Assembly: GCF_902167145.1 (NCBI RefSeq)
Contig: NC_050105.1
Span: 142,647,988 to 142,711,987, forward strand
DNA from: Zea mays
Lineage: Eukaryota; Streptophyta; Magnoliopsida; Poales; Poaceae
Length of the DNA stretch: 64,000 bases
Reading direction: 5' to 3'
Part shown: piece after piece, positions 55,654 to 64,000 of the stretch
How positions within the stretch are numbered: position 1 is the first letter of the stretch
How the letters are laid out: each line of letters opens with the position of its first letter
Notes under the pieces: model-generated
What the model was told of the DNA's origin: nothing
Database searches by the model: none
Seen by the model: the letters and a program-made list of their open reading frames with translations, nothing else
Translations under genes and position numbers: made by a program

Positions 55654-56699
55654 GGGAGCGCAGCCCGAGCCTTGGTTATGTATCGAACGTACCCATGGTC
55701 ATCCCTCGCTCTGTGTCTGAGGCGGTTGTGAACCCTTCGAGGGCCAGCCTTCGAACCCCTGATCAGTAGTGGGTGCGGAGCCCGAGTAGCCTGAGGCGGC
55801 CGTGGAACCCTTCCGAGGCGCCGGCCTTCGAACCTCTGACCAGTAGTGGGTGTAGAGCCCACGCGATCTGAGGCGGCTGTCGAACCCTTCCGAGGGGCCA
55901 GCCTTCGAACCTCTGATCAGTAGGGAGGCTCGGAGCCTGGTTCCTTCACGGGGAAGGATCCTTTTCGGGGTATCCCCTTTCCCGGTCCCTGCTGCAAGAG
56001 AGAGAAAGAGGAAAAAAGGAAAAGGATACGAAATCGAACGACGCGGCGTACCTTTTTTGACGCGGTCATTATGGCGAAGGCGAAGCGTCGCCCGCTTCTC
56101 CTGCCAGAGGCACCGCCTGTCCCGCTGCGGAGTTAATGCGACGGGGCGAGTGGTTGGCGGGGCGGCCGTTGCGCGTGCGCGAGCCGTTCGAGGAATGGAA
56201 AATGGGCGCGTTGTCTTCACACCGTGAGAGAGGGTTCTCTTGCTGCCCCCGGATGGGACGTGAGCTTGGCTGACGACGGGGCCGCTGCTCCTGCCCGCCT
56301 GCCACCGCCATTACTGCCAGCCCATTTTTGGCCGCATTGACCGTCGCGCCAGGCTGGCGCTGCTAGGTCGTGCGCTGGGTCGCCTCGAGTCGCGGTATTG
56401 GTTCCGCAGTCGAGGAGGCGCGGTGGTGGCGCAAGTGGTGGTGCAGTTGCATGCACGAAGCATTCGGCGCGCCGGTTGTATGACACGTGGGCCTGGGCCT
56501 CCATGCTGGGCGTGTTGGGAGTCGGAGAAGTGCGCCCACTTGGCGCGGTTGCATGCCGCCTGCATGGCTGCCCGCCCCTTTCGCCCGCTGGTCTGGGCAA
56601 AAGTGGAGAGTCGCTTGTAACCGCTGGGCGGTTGTACGCCGTTTCGAGACTGACTAAACTTTGCGTGGGGGCGAGGTATATGAACAACTTGAAAACATC
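55654..56699 (-). other. G4 3' untranslated region, pol-proximal part, with tandem repeats
   Basis: Contains about three units of 80-85 bp (55735-55930) sharing GGCCAGCCTTCGAAC and CTGATCAGTAG (+ strand). After 55985 there is a purine run, and then GC-rich sequence up to the pol stop at 56700. Scattered long frames are compositional. Confidence 0.75.
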
Positions 56700-59600
56700 T
56701 TAAGGGTAGAAGCGACGTAGCTGTTGGATGTTCCAAGCGTTGCTGTAGACCTCGCCTTGACTGTTGGCCAGCTTGTACGTTCCGGGCTTCAGAACTTTGG
56801 CGATGACGAACGGCCCCTCCCAGGGGGGCGTGAGCTTGTGCCGCCCTCGGGCGTCTTGTCGCAGCCGAAGCACCAGGTCGCCCACCTAGAGGTCTCGGGA
56901 CTGGACCCCTCGGGCGTGGTAGCGTCGCAGGGACTGCTGGTACCGTGCCGAGTGTAGTAAGGCCTTGTCCCGAGCCTCCTCCAGCTGGTCCAACGAGTCC
57001 TCTCGACTAGCTTGGTTGCTTTGGTCGGTGTAGGCCCTTGTCCTCGGGGAGCCGTATTCCAGGTCTGTGGGCAAGACGGCCTCGGCCCCGTAGACTAGGA
57101 AGAACAGCATGAAGCCCGTGGCTCGGCTCGGTGTTGTCCTCAGACTCCAGACCACCGAGGGGAGTTCCTTTATCCATCGCTTGCCGAACTTGTTGAGGTC
57201 GTTGTAGATCCGAGGCTTGAGTCCTTGTAGAATCACGCCGTTGGCACGCTCTACTTGCCCATTTGACATGGGGTGAGCCACGGCGGCCCAGTCCACCCGG
57301 ATGTGGTGATCCTCGCAAAAGTCCAGGAACTTTCTGCCGGTGAACTGGGTGCCGTTGTCGGTGATGATGGAGTTCGGGACCCCAAAGCGATGGATGATGT
57401 TGGTGAAGAACGCCACCGCCTGCTCGGACCTGATGCTGTTTAGGGGTCGGACCTCGATCCACTTGGAGAATTTGTCGATGGCGACCAACAGGTGCGTGTA
57501 GCCCCCGGGTGCCTTCTGCAAGGGGCCGATGAGGTCCAGACCCCACACAGCAAAGGGCCAGGTGATGGGTATCGTCTGTAGAGCCTGAGCGGGCAGGTGG
57601 GTCTGCCTTGCGTAGAACTGACACCCTTCGCAGGCGCGGACAATTCTGGTGGCGTCGGCCACCGCCGTGGGCCAGTAGAAGCCTTGTCGGAGAGCATTCC
57701 TGACGAGGGCTCGAGGCGCTGCGTGATGGCCGCAAGCCCCCGAGTGTATCTCTCGCAGGAGTTCCTGACCTTCGGCGACGGAGATGCATCGCTGGAGGAT
57801 GCCAGAGGGGCTGCGGTGGTAGAGCTCCTTCTCATCTCCTAGCAGGACGAACGACTTGGTGCGCCGCACCACCCGCCGAGCTTCGGCTCGGTCGGAGGGT
57901 AGCTCTCCTCGGTGGAGATATTGCAAGTACGGGGTCTGCCAGTTTTGATCAGGCGCGACCCCGCTTTGCTTCCCCTCAACGTGAAGCGCCTCGCCTTCGG
58001 GGGCCGAGGGTACCTCGAGCTGAACCGAGGGCGCCTCGGGCCGAGCCGAGGGTGCCTCGGGCTGAACCGAGGGCGCCTCGGGCCGAGCCGAGGGTACCTC
58101 GGGCTGGACCGAGGGTGCCTCGGGCTCAGGCGTGTCGTCAATCTTGACGGAGGGTTGATGCAGGTCTCGGGAGAAGACGTCCGGGGGAACCGTTGTCCGC
58201 CCCGAGGCTATTTTAGCCAGCTCGTCCGCCGTCTCGTTGTAGCGTCGGGCGATGTGATTGAGCTCGAGTCCGTAGAACTTGTCTTCCAGGCGCCGAACCT
58301 CATCGCAGTAGGCCTCCATCTTCGGGTCGCGACAGTGGGAGTTCTTCATGACTTGGTCGATGACGAGCTGCGAGTCACCGCGAGCGTCGAGGCGTCGGAC
58401 CCCTAGCTCGATGGCGATCCGCAACCCGTTGACCAAAGCCTCATACTCGGCCACATTGTTGGACGCCGGGAAATGGAGGCGTAGCACATAACGTATGTGC
58501 TTCCCGAGGGGCGAGATGAAGAGTAGGCCTCCGCCGGCTCCTGTCTTCATCAGCGACCCGTCGAAGAACATGGTCCAGAGCTCCGGTTGGATCAGAGCTG
58601 TTGGGAGCTGAGTGTCGACCCATTCAGCTACGAAGTCCGCCAAGACCTGGGACTTGATGGCCTTCCGAGGGGCGAACGAGATTGTCTCGCCCATGATTTC
58701 CACCGCCCACTTTGCAATCCTCCCCGAGGCCTCCCGGCACTGGATGATCTCCCCCAGGGGGAAGGATGACACCACAGTTACCGGATGAGACTCGAAGTAG
58801 TGTCGCAGTTTCCGCCGCGTTAGGATCACTGCGTACAGCAGCTTCTGAACTTGTGGGTAGCGGATCTTGGTTTCGGACAGTACCTCGCTGACGAAGTAGA
58901 CTAGCCTCTGAACGGGCAATGCATGCCCCTCTTCTTGCCTCTCGACCACAATTGCGGCGCTAACCACCTGAGTGGTCGCGGCGACGTAGACCAAGAGGGC
59001 TTCTCCGGCGGCCGGGGGCACCAAGATAGGCGCCTTCGTGAGGAGCGCCTTCAGGTTCCCAAGGGCTTCCTCGGCCTCAGGGGTCCAAGTGAAGCACTCG
59101 GCCTTCCTCAAGAGGCGGTACAGAGGTAGACCACTTTCTCCGAGGCGTGAGATGAAGCGGCTCAGAGCCGCGAGACATCCCATGACCCTCTGTACACCTT
59201 TCAAGTCCTTGATGGGCCCCATGCTGGTGATGGCTGCGATCTTCTCCGGGTTGGCTTCGATGCCCCGCTCGGAGACAATGAACCCCAAGAGCATGCCTCG
59301 GGGCACCCCGAAGACACACTTTTCGGGATCGAGCTTGACGCCTTTCGCCTTGAGACATCGGAATGTCACTTCAAGGTCGGAAAGGAGGTCGGAGGCTTTC
59401 CTCGTCTTGACTACGATGTCATCGACGTAAGCCTCGACCGTGCGGCCAATGTGTTCGCCGAACACATGGTTCATGCACCGCTGGTACGTCGCGCCCGCAT
59501 TCCTCAAGCCGAATGGCATGGTGACATAGCAGTACATGCCGAAGGGTGTGATGAAAGAAGTCGCGAGTTGGTCGGACTCTTTCATCCTGATTTGGTGATA

Positions 59601-60072
59601 CCCTGAGTAGGCATCGAGGAAAGACAGGGTTTCGCACCCAGCAGTGGAATCCACGATTTGATCGATGTGAGGCAGAGGGTAGGGAACCTTCGGACATGCT
59701 TTGTTCAGACCAGTGTAGTCTACACACATCCGCCATTTTCCCCCTTTCTTTCTCACAAGCACAGGGTTGGCAAGCCATTCGGGATGGAATACCTCTTTGA
59801 TGAACCCTGCCTCCATTAGCTTGTGGATCTCCTCGCCTATAGCTCTGCGCTTCTCCTCATCGAATCGGCGCAGAGGCTGCTTGACGGGTCGGGCTCCGGC
59901 TCGGATGTCCAGCGAGTGCTCGGCGACATCCCTCGGTATGCCGGGCATGTCCGAGGGACTCCACGAGAAGACGTCGGCGTTCGCGCGGAGAAAGTCGACG
60001 AGCACTGCTTCCTATTTGGGATCGAGCCCGGAGCCGATCCGGATCTGCTTGGAGGCGTCGCTGCTGGGTCGA
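56700..60072 (-). pseudogene. pol: G4 pol: RT, RNase H, second RNase H, integrase; two stops
   Basis: Long - strand frame, continuous for 1039 codons (60005-56886). RT has [28 protein letters not shown] and the YVDD box at residues 193-196. A degraded first RNase H lies around 330-420. A second, archaeal-type RNase H (475-600) has D482 (FFDGS), E520/522 (VAEYEAL), D544 (RGDSQLV) and D594 (ETADELA), the Tat-lineage hallmark. A repeat linker (627-670) follows. Integrase has H754, H760, C792, C795, D824, D883 and E919. TAG at 56886-56888 cuts off the last 61 codons (VGDLVLRLRQDARGRHKL to QQLRRFYP, ending 56700). Another TAG near 60014 and a frameshift near 60070 separate pol from gag. Confidence 0.9.
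57996..58127 (-). repeat. PEAPS tandem repeats between the second RNase H and integrase of G4
   Basis: Alternating units of the form PSVQPE and PSARPEA, about seven in 44 residues, encoded by near-perfect DNA repeats of GGTGCCTCGGGC and GGGCGCCTCGGGCC (+ strand). Codon-level identity shows recent slippage expansion. Confidence 0.88.
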
Positions 60073-62842
60073 GGGGGACGGCCTTAACCATCTCCGCTGG
60101 CTCAAAGTTGCCGGCATGACGCTTCACATCTGGCACCTCCTTAGAGAGGCTCTCCAGGTCGGCGATGAGGGCCTCGGACTCGGCGAGGGCCTCGGCGTAC
60201 TCCACGCACTCCACGTCGCATTCGAACGCGTGTTTGTACGTGGGGCCGACGGTGATGACCTCGTTGGGGCCCGACATCTTGAGCTTCAGGTAGGTGTAGT
60301 TGGGGACGGCCATGAACTTCGCGTAGCATGGCCTCCCCAGTACCGCGTGGTAGGTTCCTCGGAACCCGACCACCTCGAACGTCAGGGTCTCCCTTCGGAA
60401 GTTGGAGGGTGTTCCGAAGCAGATAGGAAGGTCGAGTTGTCCAAGGGGCTGGACGCGCTTCCCGGGGATGATCCCATGGAAAGGCGCAGCGCCTGCCCGG
60501 ACCGAGGACAGATCGACACGCAGGAGCCCGAGGGTCTCGGCGTAGATGATGTTGAGGCTGCTGCCTCCGTCCATGAGGACCTTGGTGAGCCTGACGTCGC
60601 CGATGATGGGGTCGACGATGAGCGGGTATTTCCCCGGGCTCGGCACATGGTCGGGGTGGTCGGCTTGGTCGAAGGTGATGGGCTTGTCGGACCAGTCTAG
60701 GTAGACTGGCGCCGCCACCTTCACCGAACAGACCTCCCGGTGCTCTTGCTTGCGGTGCCGAGCCGAGGTGTTCGCCGCTTGCCCACCATAGATCATGAAG
60801 CAGTCGCAGACCTCGGGGAACTCTCCTGCCTGGGGATCTTCCTTCTTGTCGTCGTCGTGGGCCCTGCCATCCTCCGCAGGTGGCCCGACCCTGTGGAAGT
60901 GGCGCCGAAGCATGACACACTCCTCAAGGGTGTGCTTAACGGGCACCTGGTGATAGGGGCACGGCTCCTTGAGCATCTTGTCGAAGAGGTTGGCACCTCC
61001 GGGGGGTTTCCGAGGGTTCTTGTACTCGGCGACGGCGACAAGGTCCGCGTCGGCGGCGTCGCGTTTCGCTTGTGACTTCTTCTTGCCCTTCTTCTTGGCG
61101 CCGCGCTGAGTTGACGCCTCGGGGGCATCTTCCGACGGGCGGCCCTGGGGCTGCTTGTCATTTCGGAAGATAGCCTCGACCGCCTCCTGGCCGGAGGCGA
61201 ACTTGGTGGCAATGTCCATCAGCTCGCTCGCCCTGGTGGGGGTCTTGCGACCCAGCTTGCTCACCAGGTCGCGACAGGTAGTGCCAGCGAGGAACGCGTC
61301 GATGACATCCGAGTCGGTGATGTTGGGCAGCTCGGTGCGCTGCTTCGAGAATCGTCGGATGTAGTTCCAGAGAGACTCTCCCGGCTGCTGTCGGCAGCTT
61401 CGGAGGTCCCAGGAATTCCCGGGGCACACGTACATGCCCTGGAAATTGCCAGCGAAATCTTGGACTAGGTCGTCCCAGTTGGAGATCTGCCCCGGAGGCA
61501 GGTGCTCCAACCAGGCGCGAGCGGTGTCGGAGAGGAACAGGGGGAGGTTGCGGATGATGAGGTTGTCATCGTCCGTTCCACCCAGTTGGCAGGCCAGACG
61601 GTAGTCCGCGAGCCACAGTTCCGGTCTCGTCTCCCCCAAGTACTTTGTGATAGTAGTCGGGGGTCGGAACCGGGTCGGGAACGGCGCCCGTCGTATGGCC
61701 CGGCTGAAGGCCTGCGGACCGGGTGGTTCGGGCGAAGGACTCCGATCCTCCCCGCTGTCGTAGCGTCCCCCACGCCTGGGGTGGTAGCCTCGGCGCACCC
61801 TTTCGTCGAGGTGGGCTCGACGGTCGCGGTGATGGCGCTCGTTGCCGAGGCGACCCGGGGCCGCAGGCGCTGTGTTGCGCGTGCGCCCAGTGTAGAACGA
61901 GGCTTCCCGCATGAATCGGGAAGTCGCGGCATGAGGTTCCGAGGGGTACCCCTGCCTTCGGGAGGCGGAGCTCTCGGCCCGTCGGACCGCGGCGCCTTCT
62001 AGGAGATTCTTGAGCTCTCCCTGGATTCGCCGCCCCTCGGTGGTTGATGGCTCCGGCATCGCGCGGAGGAGCATTGCTGCTGCAGCCAGGTTCTGGCCGA
62101 CCCCACTAGATGCGGGTGGCGGCCTGACCCTGACGTCATCGGCGGTGCGGTGCTGGAAGCCCTGGGGTAGATGACGTATTTCTCTGGCCGGAGGTTGGGC
62201 CGCCCATGCCTGCTCGACGTCCCGGCGGATCGGCTCAAGCGCTCCTGCTCCCTCGCCGAGCCTGGCCTGCACCCCGCAGATTTGCTCGAGCTGTGGGTCA
62301 TGGCCCCCCGCCTGAACGGGGACCACAGCTAGCTCCCGTGGGATGTCAACGCGAGGCACCGGCCTAGGGAGATCACCGTCCTCCGGCATGCTGAGATGGT
62401 TGCCTTCGGAGAGACCCCCTAGATCGACGTGGAAACATTCACGGCTTGGGCCGCAGTCCTCGTCGCGGAGGCTACGACTACCGTCGGAACAGTCGGAAAG
62501 GCAGTAGTCGCATGCGGTCATGAAGTCCCGCATGGCACTGGGGTTGTCAAGTCCACAGAAATCCCAGCAGAAGCTGGGCTCGTCGTCTTCCTCGGACCCA
62601 GAGGGCCCATAGGTCGAGACGTCCGTCAGCCGGTCCCAAGGTGACTGCATACGAAACCCCAGAGGGTTTGGACTCGCCTCTACGAGAGCGCCCGCCAAAG
62701 CGAAGCCGCTAGGCGGGTTGAGGCTGAATCCAAATGACGTGGGATGGGAATCGGTCGGTACCTCTTGGTCGACGGGTGGTGATGAAGTCACGTCGGGGAC
62801 TGACTGCACCGTCGTCATAGGTACGAGGGTGACGTCCAGCAA
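60073..62842 (-). pseudogene. gag: G4 gag and protease
   Basis: A - strand frame open for more than 900 codons. The N-terminal third is acidic and Pro-rich. The capsid part (about 61200-61700) reads RPPTTITKYLGETRPELWLADYRLAC, ARAWLEHLPPGQI, GESLWNYIRRFSKQRTELPN. A Lys-rich tract (KKKGKKKSQAKR) and an atypical knuckle (CPYHQVPVKHTLEEC, about 60930) follow. The protease has the Tat-type VLMDGGSSLNIIY (about 60570) and ends before the RT. A one-base frameshift near 60070 shifts it out of pol's frame; the residual frame down to 59837 is not genuine. The real start is probably at 63258 (next entry). Confidence 0.87.
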
Positions 62843-63258
62843 GCCTTTCGCGAGCGTGCCGGCGTCGTCCGTTTGCTCGGAGTTGGCGCGTTGGGGGGAG
62901 ACGGCGCTCGTCTTCGCCTCAAGCGCGAGGTCGACGCTCGGTGCGCCCCCGTTGGGGTGCTGGTGCTATCGACTCGCTCGACAGCCGACGAGGCGCTGCC
63001 TCCTGCTTGGCCTTGGTTGCCCCGCCTTCCCCTCCGTCGGCGAGGAAGAGGGCGGGGTGAGCTCGAATGTTGTTCTTCCATCGCGTGGGGAAGACGTCGT
63101 CGATTCCGCCGCCGGCGGGCAGGTTGTCGGCCGCCGTTGCCGCTGCCGCCCGGCGGTGGAATGAGTATCATGTCGTAGCTGCCGTCGAGGGACATGAACT
63201 CAAGACTCCCGAAACGGAGCACCGTCCCGGGTTGGAGAGGTTGCTGGAGACTGCCCAT
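62815..63258 (-). pseudogene. gag: G4 5' gag end, in another frame
   Basis: ATG 63258 (MGSLQQPLQPGTVLRFGSLE) lies just inside the primer-binding site, the normal gag start position. The frame is Arg-rich and Ser/Pro-rich. It leaves the main gag frame somewhere near 62930, where the alternative frame reads PSVDLALEAKTS and leads into the ORF starting at 62842. A frameshift is the likely explanation; a separate short ORF is the alternative. Confidence 0.6.
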
Positions 63259-63301
63259 CTGGAGCTTGACAGGAAGCTGTTCGTCAACACGCAGCAGGCC
63301 C

Positions 63302-63343
63302 CTACCTGGCGCGCCAACTGTCGGCGTTTCGAGACCGGAGGGT
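63302..63343 (-). repeat. G4 primer-binding site and 5' LTR remnant
   Basis: TTGGCGCGCCAGGTAG (- strand, 63302-63317) follows the LTR end CGAAACGCCGACA with one base between. Only 25 bp of LTR (63319-63343) remain before C3; AGGGT (63339-63343) may be its target duplication. Confidence 0.8.
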
Positions 63344-64000
63344 TGAGAGCACCTAGAGGGGGGGGGTGAATAGGTGATCCTGTGAAACTTAAACTTATAG
63401 CCACAAAAACTTGTTAAGTGTTAGCACAATAAATTGCCAAGTGGCTAGAGAGAAGGTCTAGCACAATACGATAATCACAAAGAATTCAACACAGAGAAGA
63501 CACAGTGATTTATCCCGTGGTTCGGCCAAGTACAAAACTTGCCTACTCCACGTTGTGGCGTCCCAACGGACGAGAGTTGCACTCAACTCCTCTCAAGTGA
63601 TCCAATGATCAACTTGAATACCACAGTGTTATGCTTTTCTTTTCTTATCCCGTTCGCGAGGAATCTCCACAACTTGGAGCCTCTCGCCCTTACACTTTTG
63701 ATGTTCACAAAGAATCACGGAGTAAGGAAGGGAAGCAACACACACAAATCCACAGCAAAATGCGCACACACACGGCCAAGAATCGAGCTCAAAGACTATC
63801 TCAAAGTTCTCACTAGAACGGAGCTCGAATCACTTAGAATGACAAACGAATGCGCAAAGACTGAGTGTGGATGATCAAGAATGCTCTAAGGTTGCTTGGG
63901 TATCTCCTCCATGCGCCTAGGGGTCCCTTTTATAGCCCCAAGGCAGCTAGGAGCCGTTGAGAGCAAATCTGGAAGGCCATCCTTGCCTTCTGTCGTCGGG
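63344..64000 (-). repeat. C3: copia (Sirevirus-like) LTR, runs off the window
   Basis: Starts TGAGAGCACCTAGAGGGGGG, resembling the C1/C2 LTR end (TGAAAGTCGCCTAGAGGG) with the same GTGAATAGG block. It contains sequence about a CCACGTTG and TCCAACGGA, as in other grass copia LTRs. Orientation by analogy is -. No coding sequence; the element continues past 64000. Confidence 0.75.
63926..63936 (-). promoter_or_regulatory. TATA box of the C3 LTR
   Basis: GGCTATAAAAGG on the - strand, at a position equivalent to the C2 TATA box. Confidence 0.5.

Larger units (their letters stand above)
44489..63343 (-). mobile_element. G4: Huck-like Tat gypsy element with C2 inserted, 5' LTR cut by C3
   Basis: On the - strand: 5' LTR remnant (63319-63343), primer-binding site, gag, protease, RT, RNase H, second RNase H, integrase, 3' untranslated sequence and 3' LTR (44489-46164, TGTCGGGGACC to ACGCCGACA). 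It interrupts the start of the G3 antisense gene; the left flank is AAACC (44484-44488). The right flank lies beyond the window. Presence of an extra RNase H fits the Tat lineage; the Huck name is recalled from the LTR start. Confidence 0.88.

Noticed and set aside
57007..57789. Long frames overlapping G4 pol and gag in other phases (also 60141-60920, 61465-61932, 60116-60700)
   Set aside because: Shadows of the GC-rich pol/gag reading frames; no motifs of their own.
59837..60072. C-terminal end of the long G4 gag frame
   Set aside because: It overlaps the RT start in another phase after a one-base frameshift; pol occupies this sequence.

Overview
The window is almost entirely nested transposable elements of a grass genome. 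LTR families look like those that dominate maize and other andropogonoid grasses (Tekay-type chromoviruses, Sirevirus copia elements of the Opie/Ji kind, Huck-like and Cinful/Zeon-like Tat gypsy elements, small hAT elements). Maize or a close relative is an inference from family resemblance, not a proof. I see no intact host gene, no RNA gene and no bacterial feature. The only host-derived coding sequence I recognise is a NAC transcription-factor fragment carried inside a hAT element.

Layout from left to right. 1-9059 is a decayed Tekay-type gypsy element (E1, + strand) whose right LTR carries a hAT insertion (7687-8587) and is cut off at 9059. 9060-29379 is a truncated Sirevirus (C1, - strand). 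It is interrupted by a 12 kb Tekay-type gypsy element (E2, 11878-23922, TSD TCGGG), by a hAT element with the NAC fragment (25543-26778, TSD CTTGCGGG) and, in its LTR, by a solo LTR (27561-28207, TSD GGGGT). C1 itself sits in the gag of an older, opposite-strand Sirevirus remnant (29380-30010). From 30011 a Zeon/Cinful-like Tat element (G3, + strand) begins. Its gag is split by a recent non-autonomous large-LTR element (E3, 30228-38839, - strand, TSD GGACA), and its antisense gene (41313-44468) is cut by a Huck-like gypsy element (G4, from 44489, - strand). G4 contains in its 3' untranslated region a very young gag-only Sirevirus (C2, 46844-55653, TSD GGGAG), and its other LTR is hit by a further copia LTR (C3, from 63344), which runs off the window.

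Coding capacity. No element is fully autonomous. E1 has many stops, frameshifts and a mutated reverse-transcriptase active site. E2 has a pre-gag ORF and a long gag-pol frame but a stop in RNase H and a deletion removing the integrase core. C1 is truncated after reverse transcriptase. C2 has only gag. E3 has no recognisable coding region. G4 has near-complete gag, protease, RT, two RNase H regions and integrase, with a few stops and frameshifts.

The most interesting signal is a regulatory architecture shared by the three Tekay-type families (E1, E2, E3). All carry in each LTR a short exon-like segment whose length is a multiple of three, ending in a GC-type splice donor (AG|GCAAGT) inside a conserved block. 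In the two coding families the ATGs of both the pre-gag ORF and gag directly follow a polypyrimidine-AG acceptor, and a hairpin lies between the pol stop and the polypurine tract. Together these suggest that alternative splicing from an LTR exon selects which ORF is translated.
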